DNA from: an uncultured Prevotellaceae bacterium
Lineage (GTDB): Bacteria > Bacteroidota > Bacteroidia > Bacteroidales > Bacteroidaceae
Direction: 5' to 3'
Length of the DNA: 64,000 nt
NCBI GenBank assembly: GCA_902781315.1
Contig: CACZIT010000022.1
Location: forward strand, 1-64,000
Under the pieces are notes generated by a model. That model was not told the origin of the DNA, searched no databases, and saw only the letters and a list, made by a program, of their open reading frames with translations. The position numbers and the translations under genes are program-made. How positions within the stretch are numbered: position 1 is the stretch's first letter; each line of letters begins with the position of its first letter. Positions 28,654 through 36,071 of the stretch are shown here, piece after piece.

Positions 28654-31360
28654 CGATGCTTGTATTGTTGTATGCCTTGTGCAACTTCTCTAACCATTCC
28701 TTTGCCTTGTGGTTGCCTCGCAAGTACTCATAGAGCAAACCTTTCAGATGATTCTCCCACAAGGAGTCAAAAGGATTTGGCTTGTCTTGGTAATCGAGAA
28801 TCTTTCTGAAATAGGCAGCACCTATCTGATAAGCCTCGTCCAAGCCTTCGGTCCCAGCAATGGCTTCGTTCAGATGAAACATTCTTGCCTTGATTTCATC
28901 TTTGACGAATGCAAACTCGGGGGCATTTTCAATCATGTTTTCATAACTCTCCGATGCTGTCAGCTCCTGCCATGCAAAGCGGCGACGCATGGCGAAGTCC
29001 ATGCTCTCCACAGATCGGTCAATGTCGTTCATCGTGCCGATGATATAGACATTCTCCGGGACATAGAAGCCATCTTGGAACACATCGTCCGTTGGAACCA
29101 TGTTCTGATACTGGGTGCTTACTCTGCCTTTCTCTCCCCTATACCCAGGGTCGATAGAGAAAAACAACTCACCGAAGATCTTTGAGATTTCCCCGCGGTT
29201 GATTTCGTCGATGATGAAGACATAAAGTCTCTTTTCGCTTGGAAGCAAATTACTATCTAAGCCATAATGATTTTTCAGGTACTCAATAATTATCTCACAA
29301 TGCTTACTATACCAATTACTAGTATTTGTGTGCAAATAAAATTGTTTTACCAATTCCTTCTTTATAGGTGCACCATCGATTCTCAAGACAGAATCGTCTC
29401 CAACAGAGACTTTAAAAGAACGACTTCGAGGTCTATCAAAAGTCAGTTCTTTTCCTGTTGCTCTAAGGTCGTTTAATAGTCGATTATAAGCATCATCAAA
29501 TGAAATTGTGGTTTCTGATGATTCAGAATCATGATTTGCCATTTCATTATTTGCTCGCTTGCAAAAATCCTTGAACACTCCGTCTTTCCTCTCAAACCCA
29601 ACATTCCCATCATCTTCGTTCTTCGGTCGCAGTCCTTCCACAAAGTCCGTGTAATCATACGACGGATGGAACTGCACGAAACCCACTTCTGCATTCATTT
29701 CCTCAGCGATGGCTTTTGCCATGAAGGTTTTTCCTGTTCCGGGTGCTCCTGTCAGAATCAAATTCTTGTTTGCCTCTAACAGGTCTATATATTTCTGATA
29801 TCTCGACTCCATAATGACTTCTGTATTTATATCTAACAATTCTTTTATGTGAAGGGCCTGCTTGTCGGTTGTTCCTTGAAAAAACACGCTGTTCCCCATT
29901 TCCTCATTCTGCTTGGGTATCTCTAGGAAATTTCTCCATTGCACCGTCCTGCTCATGGGATTCTCATTCGATTCGTTAACAGTACAATCAGATGTAAAAA
30001 CTCCCCAACCATGCAATAAGTGATATTGCCTGCCATTCCCCTTTTTCGGCTCAAAGACCACAACGATGTCGCCAATGTTCACTTCATTGATAAACGACCA
30101 ATAAGCATCTGGAATTTTCAAATCGCCATTGCCCACATCTTGCTGATAAGCTTTGCGAAGTGCATTCTTCGACTTGTATGATGTAAAATCTTTGATGGTC
30201 TTTGCGGAAGAGCCTATTTCCAACGTGTCCTGGGAATCAGTCAGGAACGCTTTGTTCCACAACCACACGCGCTGCTTGGGCGAGAACAACAGTTTGTAGA
30301 TAAAGCCTAATGATTCCGGAAACTGTATCAGCAAAACCCAAAGAATATCCTGTGCCAGCAACATATCGCTTCGCAATTGTTCCTTCAAGGAAGGCCCAAT
30401 CATTTGCTGCAACTCTCTGTCGCTTGCAGCCAACGTGCTAAGAGGCTTCAACAAATTGAGAAAATGCTCATAACATTGCCCGGTCTGCTTCTTTTCCACA
30501 CCAAGAAACTTGCAAAACAGCGTGTATACATCATATTTATAGATGGTATATTTCTCTGGATTCAGACATGCAAGGATAACTGATGCTGTCCGTTCATCGT
30601 TTGCCTTACTGTTAAAGCCAGAAGAGGGTAGAAGGGAAGCCATTGCCGACTTATAATCAGCCAGTCTGTCGCTCAAGGACTTTGTTTCATCAACGAGCAT
30701 TCCCAAGGCATTCTGAAGCCCCTCGGGAGAGTGTTCTACCAAATGCTTCAAGGTCTTATTGTCACGAACAGCATCTATGAGGTTTGAAAAACCGCCCAAC
30801 TCAGACTTGCCCGGATGAGCAACATGGTCACGAACAATGTCAATCGGTGATTTTCCTTTGCTGACTGTTAACAACTGCCATTTGTAGATTTCCGTCCACT
30901 CTTCTCCATCAATAGGTATTCGCTTTCTTACTTCTTTGTATCGTTCTAAGAGATACCAATACAAATAGTCCCTAATGGCTTCTACCAATTCGTGGCGAAG
31001 TTCCCATTCAAAGGTTCCTTCACGACCTTTGGGCAGGTCCATCCCTTTGCACATAGGGATAATCCAGAAGCAAGGACTCCCATTAGGGCGTACCACCTGG
31101 AATCGGTTTAGTTCCTTCTGAACGAATTGGCCTATCTTTGTGACGTATGAGTTGATTGACTGTGGGGTACCTCCTATTGCATTACTCACAGCCGTGCAAG
31201 AACCTCGGTGTTCTGGCATAAAATAGAATCGCAACAAGGCATCGCGGTATTCATCTGGCATTTTCGTATTTTTCAACAACTCCAGCCATTCCTCTTTGCT
31301 GATGCCGATGTCGCAGGAATAAATACCATCAATCTCTTTTACGTGGATTGTTTCTATCAT
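28622..31360 (-). CDS. mcrB: McrB-type AAA+ motor with EVE/PUA-like recognition domain
   Basis: A 912-residue GTPase/ATPase. Residues 1-370 are a large helical N-terminal region (EEWLELLKNTKMPDEYRDAL; similar regions occur in McrB-like proteins) of unknown role. Residues about 375-485 look like an EVE/PUA-type fold (VNIGDIVVVFEPKK, YHLLHGWGVFTSD, SRTVQWRNF), which in McrB relatives reads modified cytosine. The AAA+ motor follows: Walker A GAPGTGKT at 538-545, FIIDEINRGEISKIFGELFF, and the sensor GTMNDIDRSVESMDFAMRRR. It starts 17 bp behind the EEP nuclease gene and overlaps mcrC. The EVE call is by pattern; structure prediction would settle it. Confidence 0.85.
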   Translation of the reverse strand: MIETIHVKEIDGIYSCDIGISKEEWLELLKNTKMPDEYRDALLRFYFMPEHRGSCTAVSNAIGGTPQSINSYVTKIGQFVQKELNRFQVVRPNGSPCFWIIPMCKGMDLPKGREGTFEWELRHELVEAIRDYLYWYLLERYKEVRKRIPIDGEEWTEIYKWQLLTVSKGKSPIDIVRDHVAHPGKSELGGFSNLIDAVRDNKTLKHLVEHSPEGLQNALGMLVDETKSLSDRLADYKSAMASLLPSSGFNSKANDERTASVILACLNPEKYTIYKYDVYTLFCKFLGVEKKQTGQCYEHFLNLLKPLSTLAASDRELQQMIGPSLKEQLRSDMLLAQDILWVLLIQFPESLGFIYKLLFSPKQRVWLWNKAFLTDSQDTLEIGSSAKTIKDFTSYKSKNALRKAYQQDVGNGDLKIPDAYWSFINEVNIGDIVVVFEPKKGNGRQYHLLHGWGVFTSDCTVNESNENPMSRTVQWRNFLEIPKQNEEMGNSVFFQGTTDKQALHIKELLDINTEVIMESRYQKYIDLLEANKNLILTGAPGTGKTFMAKAIAEEMNAEVGFVQFHPSYDYTDFVEGLRPKNEDDGNVGFERKDGVFKDFCKRANNEMANHDSESSETTISFDDAYNRLLNDLRATGKELTFDRPRSRSFKVSVGDDSVLRIDGAPIKKELVKQFYLHTNTSNWYSKHCEIIIEYLKNHYGLDSNLLPSEKRLYVFIIDEINRGEISKIFGELFFSIDPGYRGEKGRVSTQYQNMVPTDDVFQDGFYVPENVYIIGTMNDIDRSVESMDFAMRRRFAWQELTASESYENMIENAPEFAFVKDEIKARMFHLNEAIAGTEGLDEAYQIGAAYFRKILDYQDKPNPFDSLWENHLKGLLYEYLRGNHKAKEWLEKLHKAYNNTSIDEQPAHTDEG

Positions 31361-31377
31361 ATCATAGATACTTTAAA

Positions 31378-32046
31378 TCAAACTTCTATTATCTGTGCTA
31401 CATGATCACTCATTTCTTTGTCCCACTCACAAAGTGCATACGACTTTATGGGCATGTTAGAGAAAGTATAGTCGAGGAAGAATGGTGAGGTCTCACGAAA
31501 CCTATGGTAATAGGTAGCCATGCTTTCCTTGCCTAAGGGCTCGCCAGTTTTCTGATGATAAGCGCTGACAAAACCCATCTCACTCAGGAAACGGAATATG
31601 TTTTCAATGCTATATTGCTTTGTCTCGCCTGCCTGCCCTTTATAACTGTTCATGTCGCCTGTGATAACAGAGGGATAATCTTTCAGATAAGGGGCATATT
31701 CCCGAAATGCTTCCATCGCTATTTGCGGATAGCCTTTCGGAGCGTTTTCATCTGACTTTGTGGGCCATGCAGCCATGATTAGTTGATTCTCAATGATGAT
31801 AGGCAGAAAATACTGGTGACAGGGATTAAACCATTGTGGGACTTCAGCTTTCATTCCCGACTTCCACATCACGCCAAGACCTTTAAAGTCATAACTGCCC
31901 ATCCATTCCATTCTATAACCTTCCGGAATTTTTACTTGAGAGGGTCGAGCGATTTCGGGAAGAATAAAAACGTCGGCATCGAACTGCATGATTTTGTCTA
32001 TCTTTACCTGCGCAAATTGGTTTATATTATATGAAAGCAGTTTCAT
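31378..32046 (-). CDS. Endonuclease/exonuclease/phosphatase (EEP) family protein, first gene of the McrBC operon
   Basis: A 222-residue soluble protein with the EEP catalytic set in order: Asn7 in LLSYNINQF, Glu31 in DVFILPEIARP, Asp131 and Asn133 in ITGDMNSYKG, Asp192 in FLDYTF, and the terminal Asp214-His215 in MSDHVAQI. The family includes DNase I, exonuclease III and metal-dependent phosphatases, so DNA, RNA, nucleotide or lipid could be the substrate. It leads the operon with mcrB and mcrC, with a short 17-bp gap, which suggests a part in the same defence system: end processing after McrBC cleavage, or an effector. Function in defence is an inference from position. Confidence 0.8.
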   Translation of the reverse strand: MKLLSYNINQFAQVKIDKIMQFDADVFILPEIARPSQVKIPEGYRMEWMGSYDFKGLGVMWKSGMKAEVPQWFNPCHQYFLPIIIENQLIMAAWPTKSDENAPKGYPQIAMEAFREYAPYLKDYPSVITGDMNSYKGQAGETKQYSIENIFRFLSEMGFVSAYHQKTGEPLGKESMATYYHRFRETSPFFLDYTFSNMPIKSYALCEWDKEMSDHVAQIIEV

Positions 32047-32075
32047 TAGTAATAAATTTTATTTTAAGTTTGGCA

Positions 32076-32083
32076 CAAAGTTA
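32076..32083 (-). promoter_or_regulatory. -7 box TAACTTTG of the EEP-mcrBC operon
   Basis: TAACTTTG on the minus strand, 30 bp before the EEP gene. It faces away from the GSCFA promoter 66 bp further on. Confidence 0.6.
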
Positions 32084-32148
32084 GGCATTTTTAATTGATT
32101 ATCCAAAACATTTTCTGCTTTTTTGTTTCGCATTTCGCTCACTTATTC

Positions 32149-32156
32149 GTAACTTT
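32149..32156 (+). promoter_or_regulatory. -7 box TAACTTTG directly before GSCFA gene
   Basis: TAACTTTG ends 6 bp before the ATG of the GSCFA gene, so the transcript would be leaderless or nearly so. Confidence 0.55.
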
Positions 32157-32162
32157 GCAGAC

Positions 32163-33047
32163 ATGAACGAAGAAATATTCCGTACTATCGTGCCGCTGCC
32201 GGAGGCGCCGTTCCGCATAGGTGCGGCCGAGCGGGTGCTCTGCGTGGGCTCGTGCTTTGCCGACGAGATGGGACGCCGCTTCGAGGAGGACCACTTCCCG
32301 ACCCTCGCCAATCCCTTCGGCGTGATGTATAATCCCGCCAGCATCCTGCACACCATAGAAAGAATCGCGACCCAAAAACACTCCGCCAAAGCCCCTCTCT
32401 CTACTGGGGAGGGTCTGGGAGAGGCTCTCCCTACTGGGGAGAGGCCAGGGATAGGGATTCTCACACTGGGCACCAACCACGTGTACATAGAGCGGGCGAC
32501 GGGCGAGATTGTGGACAACTGCCAGAAGCGGCCACAACAGCTCTTCGAGGAGCGCTGCCTCAGCGTTGAAGAGTGTGCCCAGTATCTGCAGCGCAGCATC
32601 CAGCTACTACGGGAGTGGAACCCTGCGATGAAGATTATCCTCACCGTGAGCCCCATACGCTATCGCAAATATGGCTACCACGAAAGCCAGCTCTCGAAGG
32701 CTACGCTGCTCATGGCGGTGGAGAAGGTAATTGGGAGTGGACTGCTATATTTTCCTTCCTATGAGATTCTGCTGGACGAACTGCGCGACTACCGCTTCTA
32801 CGCATCCGACATGCTGCACCCATCCGGGCAGGCCGTAGACTACATCTACCGACGCCTGCAACAGTGCCTGTTCTCGCCTGAGGCCCGGCAGTATGTCAGC
32901 GAGTGGCGTCCCATCGGCCAGGCACTTGCCCATCGGCCCTTCCAAGCTGACTCGCCCGACTATCTGGCTTTCCGCCAGCAGACACTCCGGCAGGCAGAGG
33001 CTTTCAACCGCCGCTGGGGCGTGGCAGACGCGTTCACGAACGACTGA
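32163..33047 (+). CDS. GSCFA-domain protein (SGNH-hydrolase-like)
   Basis: GSCFA proteins are SGNH/GDSL-like and function is not known. The 294-residue product has the name-giving block LCVGSCFADEMGRR near residue 25 (Ser of block I), NPFGVMYNPASIL, LGTNHVYIE, KIILTVSPIRYRKYG, and ASDMLHPSGQAVDYIYRR with the Asp-x-x-His pair of block V. About 23 residues between TIERIATQK and ILTLGTNHV are two in-frame palindromic elements (PLSTGEGLGEALPTGERPGIG); the truncated paralogue at 6.5-6.9 kb lacks them. The end overlaps the convergent fkp gene by 14 bp. Probably active, since the insertion is in a surface loop. Confidence 0.85.
   Translation: MNEEIFRTIVPLPEAPFRIGAAERVLCVGSCFADEMGRRFEEDHFPTLANPFGVMYNPASILHTIERIATQKHSAKAPLSTGEGLGEALPTGERPGIGILTLGTNHVYIERATGEIVDNCQKRPQQLFEERCLSVEECAQYLQRSIQLLREWNPAMKIILTVSPIRYRKYGYHESQLSKATLLMAVEKVIGSGLLYFPSYEILLDELRDYRFYASDMLHPSGQAVDYIYRRLQQCLFSPEARQYVSEWRPIGQALAHRPFQADSPDYLAFRQQTLRQAEAFNRRWGVADAFTND
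32389..32459. repeat. Two palindromic elements in frame in the GSCFA gene
   Basis: Units gcccctctctctactgggga and ctctccctactggggagag with GC-rich arms, read PLSTGEGLGEALPTGERPGIG. Comparison with the paralogue shows that they are extra sequence inserted without disturbing the frame. Confidence 0.88.
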
Positions 33048-35961
33048 CCTCGAGACCCGTCTCGCTGAGCGTCATGTCAACGAAGCGGGCGCGGGCGTTG
33101 AGGGGATGCTGGGCGAGGATGCTGCGAATACGGGCAGCAGCCTCGGGATCTTTCGCCACCATATATAGATAGCCGCCACCACCGGCGCCAGGCAACTTAT
33201 AGCCCAGGCAGAGATCGTCGACAAGTGCTGTCAGTCGCGCCACGTCGGGCGGGTTGGTGCCGCTATCCAACTGCTGGTTCTGCTGCCACGTGCGGCGCAC
33301 AAGGAGGCCGTACTGGCGGAAGTCCTGCAGCTGTATGGCTTCATACATCTGCAGTGTGTGCTCCTTCATCTGGCGCAGCAGGGCCAGTTCGTCGTGCTGA
33401 TTGAGGAACATGCGGCGCACGATTTGTTGCAGGATATGCTTGGCCGTGCGCGTGATGCCAGTATAATAAAGCAGATGACAGGCGCAATAGTCGGATTGCG
33501 TGAACAACCGCGAGGGCAACCAGCGCACCTGAGGCTGCTGCATCAGGCCGCGCTCGGTGGTGAGCAGCTTGGCACCGGGCAACAGGCCTCCGTATTGGTC
33601 TTGCCAGCCACCGCCAGTGGTGAGCAACTGCTCGAGCAGAAGCGTGCGGCGACCTATCTCGGCCTTGTCCCAGGAGAGCGAGCAGAAGTCGCCCAAGGCA
33701 GCGAGCACCGTGGAGGCAAGAATGCTGCTGGTGCCGAGTCCGCTGCCAGCCGGAATGGCCGAAAGCATGGTGAGTTCTATGCCGCAGCCGAACTGCTGCA
33801 GTTGGTTGCGCAACGAGGGGCCGGAACCAAAGCCTGCCAGCGTGAGGGCGGCCTTGGGTATGGAGAACGGGCTGCCCACGCGGTTGTAGTCGGCCAGTTG
33901 CTCGTTGGTCTCGATGACCTCGGTGGCGCCGAGGTCGATGCTGCGCAGGATGATGTGAAAATCACTGCAAGGCTTTACATAGGCTTGCAGGGGCTGCTGC
34001 CCGTTAAGATTGATGGCGAAGTTGACTACCTGTCCACCTTCCATCAGGCTGTAGGGTGGCGTGTCGGTCCACCCGCCTGCCACGTCGATGCGCACGGGAG
34101 AACGTGCCCAGACAATCTGGTCGGGAGAGACGGAACCTACCCCGGCCCCACCAAAGGCGGGGAGGGTTTGTCGGCCAGACGCTCCTTCTACCAGCGCTTC
34201 GCGTAGCAGAGTGAAGGCATCAGCATTGCCATTATTTGTTTCTTCTTGTTTCTTCAGGCGTTGCACTTCGTTGCGGAACATGGCGTCGTGCATGCGGATG
34301 AGCAACGGCTCGCTCTCGGGCAGCGGGGCCGGCATAGGCAGTTGAGCTTCGACAAATTCGCGTGCAGCATCCTCGAGGTCAATCTGATAGAACACGCTGT
34401 GACGATAGTTGCCAGCCAGGGCTGGCCAGTTCTGATAGCGAAAGGCCTTGCGCTGAGCTTCAAGGCGACGCAGGTTGGCCTCAGCCGAGATGGCATCGGC
34501 ACTCAGGCGCCTACATTGCTCCCAGAGGCGCTGGCCGTCGGCAAGTTGCTTTTCACCCAGCATCCAACGCAGCACAATGCCCATGTCGCCGATGTTGTCG
34601 ACCACGGGGAAGAGCGGCTCAAACTGGCGCTCGCCACTGAAGGTGTCGTCGATATGATAGGGACGCACCACCCATTGACAATCGCCGATGGGGACGATGT
34701 CGACACACTGACCTGCCTGGAGCGTGATGGTCCACTCGTTCTCAGGCACACCCGTGATGACGTGGTCGTGGGCAAGCGTCCATCCCTTGCTGATGCAGCT
34801 GTTTTCCACCCAGATGTTTTTGTTTTCTGCTGTGAAGGGCGTGTCCTTGATGGCGTTCTGCTGGAAGATGGAAGGATGGGGCTTGCGGCCGTGATGAAGA
34901 ATCTCGCGCTGGTCGCTGACGAGATTCTGGATGGCCAATGTCGAAGAGATGATCTGGCGCGACGTGCCGAAGTGATAGAACTCGCCACCAGGCAGGGGGA
35001 GGATGGCCACAGAGAGTTGAGCCACCTCGCTGTCAGCATAGGTGGGGTCGGTGCCAAGGCTACCGCCGAAGTCGGTGTATAGGTCGTAGAAATGAAGCCC
35101 CACCCCATCGCCCTTCTCTTCAGGGAGGTGGGTCTTCTTCATCAGCACTTCCACAGCACGGTCGCTGAGCAACCACACACCGATATCGGTCAGCCAGAGA
35201 TGGTCGCGCAGCAGGTCGTTGAGCGTGTCCACCGACGGCTTCTGCAACATGCACTTCAGCACCGACGGCGTCTGGCGCGACGAAACGAATACGCCGTGGT
35301 TCTTGGCTGTCTCGGCATTTAGGAAAAGACCATAGCAGACGACGTCGACATCGGGAATGGGCTGTAAAGGCTGGGTGGCGCGGATGAAAACATCGCCGCT
35401 GACCACCATTGTGTGCAGTCGTTCGGGAGCTGCCTGCATGATGCGCTCGTAGAGGGGCACCTGCAGCGACAGCAGGTCTTGCGACAGGCGCTGTCCCCTC
35501 TCCCATCGGAACACGGGTATCGGCGTGAGCACCTTTCCCGACGGCGCATAGGCCGGCAACCGACGGCTTTGACCGCCGGCATGCAGTAGGATGCGCTTTT
35601 CGCGGGAGAGCCAGGTCAGAAATCCATCTCCAACCTGACACCCACCCCCAGCCCCTCCCGAGGGGAGGGGAGCTTGATTAGCTTGTGAGTTGCCTTTTCC
35701 TATCGTAGGAGTATCTAAGCCCCCCTCCCCTCGGGAGGGGCTGGGGGTGGGTGTCAGGCTGGGGGTGGGTGTCAGGCTGGGGGTGGGTGTTGTGGCAAGT
35801 TGAGCCTGATATGCCTGCTGCAGGAGCCATGCCGTCCCTCCACCCGACCCGAGCTTGTGGCCAACGGGATCGTTGGAACAGAAATATTCATCGCGGGACA
35901 AACCCGTGACATCGTGGAAACAATCTACGAGATTGGGGGGGAGGGACAAAAGTTTTTTCAT
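33034..35961 (-). CDS. fkp: Bifunctional L-fucokinase / GDP-fucose pyrophosphorylase
   Basis: Salvages L-fucose to fucose-1-phosphate and then GDP-fucose, used to fucosylate capsule and glycoproteins in Bacteroides. The chosen ATG gives 975 residues; the 17 upstream codons are repeat sequence. N-terminal pyrophosphorylase: LGSGGGTAWLL and ILLHAGGQSRRLPAYAPSGK. C-terminal GHMP kinase: SPVRIDVAGGWTDTPPYSLM, the ATP loop IPAGSGLGTSSILAS and LPGAGGGGYLYM. Three in-frame repeat insertions are visible: a 119-bp composite plus tandem tail near residues 65-115 (TPTPSPSRGEG ... ANQAPLPSGGAGGG), a unit read EEKGDGVGLHF, and LPAFGGAGVGSV just before the kinase domain. All catalytic motifs remain, so it is likely active. 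Confidence 0.92.
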   Translation of the reverse strand: MKKLLSLPPNLVDCFHDVTGLSRDEYFCSNDPVGHKLGSGGGTAWLLQQAYQAQLATTPTPSLTPTPSLTPTPSPSRGEGGLDTPTIGKGNSQANQAPLPSGGAGGGCQVGDGFLTWLSREKRILLHAGGQSRRLPAYAPSGKVLTPIPVFRWERGQRLSQDLLSLQVPLYERIMQAAPERLHTMVVSGDVFIRATQPLQPIPDVDVVCYGLFLNAETAKNHGVFVSSRQTPSVLKCMLQKPSVDTLNDLLRDHLWLTDIGVWLLSDRAVEVLMKKTHLPEEKGDGVGLHFYDLYTDFGGSLGTDPTYADSEVAQLSVAILPLPGGEFYHFGTSRQIISSTLAIQNLVSDQREILHHGRKPHPSIFQQNAIKDTPFTAENKNIWVENSCISKGWTLAHDHVITGVPENEWTITLQAGQCVDIVPIGDCQWVVRPYHIDDTFSGERQFEPLFPVVDNIGDMGIVLRWMLGEKQLADGQRLWEQCRRLSADAISAEANLRRLEAQRKAFRYQNWPALAGNYRHSVFYQIDLEDAAREFVEAQLPMPAPLPESEPLLIRMHDAMFRNEVQRLKKQEETNNGNADAFTLLREALVEGASGRQTLPAFGGAGVGSVSPDQIVWARSPVRIDVAGGWTDTPPYSLMEGGQVVNFAINLNGQQPLQAYVKPCSDFHIILRSIDLGATEVIETNEQLADYNRVGSPFSIPKAALTLAGFGSGPSLRNQLQQFGCGIELTMLSAIPAGSGLGTSSILASTVLAALGDFCSLSWDKAEIGRRTLLLEQLLTTGGGWQDQYGGLLPGAKLLTTERGLMQQPQVRWLPSRLFTQSDYCACHLLYYTGITRTAKHILQQIVRRMFLNQHDELALLRQMKEHTLQMYEAIQLQDFRQYGLLVRRTWQQNQQLDSGTNPPDVARLTALVDDLCLGYKLPGAGGGGYLYMVAKDPEAAARIRSILAQHPLNARARFVDMTLSETGLEVSRS
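34135..34172. repeat. Palindromic element between the two fkp domains
   Basis: Degenerate unit accccggccccaccaaaggc followed by ggggagggt, read LPAFGGAGVGSV in the linker before the kinase domain. Confidence 0.65.
35095..35132. repeat. Palindromic element in fkp pyrophosphorylase domain
   Basis: Degenerate unit agccccaccccatcgccctt then ctcttcagggaggtggg, read HLPEEKGDGVGLHF; about a dozen residues in a loop. Confidence 0.6.
35637..35791. mobile_element. 119-bp inverted-repeat element in fkp with two extra 18-bp end copies
   Basis: The 119-bp unit (35637-35755) has about 34-bp inverted ends (gacacccacccccagcccct / mirror) around a 50-bp AT-richer centre. It encodes TPTPSPSRGEGGLDTPTIGK then GNSQANQAPLPSGGAGGG. 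The end arm is followed by two more tandem 18-bp copies (aggctgggggtgggtgtc), giving TPTPSL twice. A second 119-bp copy lies in the DUF554 gene. No transposase; MITE-like in form. Confidence 0.8.
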
Positions 35962-36070
35962 TTGAAAGGGATTAAAGGGTTTAAAAGGGAGTGGAAGGGC
36001 ATAAAAGGACATTAGTCTCGTCTCTTTGAGTTCAGAGATCTATACTCCCTTTATGCCCTTATTCCAACCA
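35962..36070. repeat. Repeat-rich spacer before fkp (AAGGG / TTTATGCCC units)
   Basis: Left part gggattaaagggtttaaaag and ggaagggcataaaagg; right part actccctttatgccctt is its inverted counterpart, separated by about 35 bp. The unit aagggcataaagg matches the nonamer array at 44.23-44.29 kb. It supplies the whole spacer between the LamG glycosidase and fkp. Confidence 0.6.
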
Positions 36071-36071
36071 C

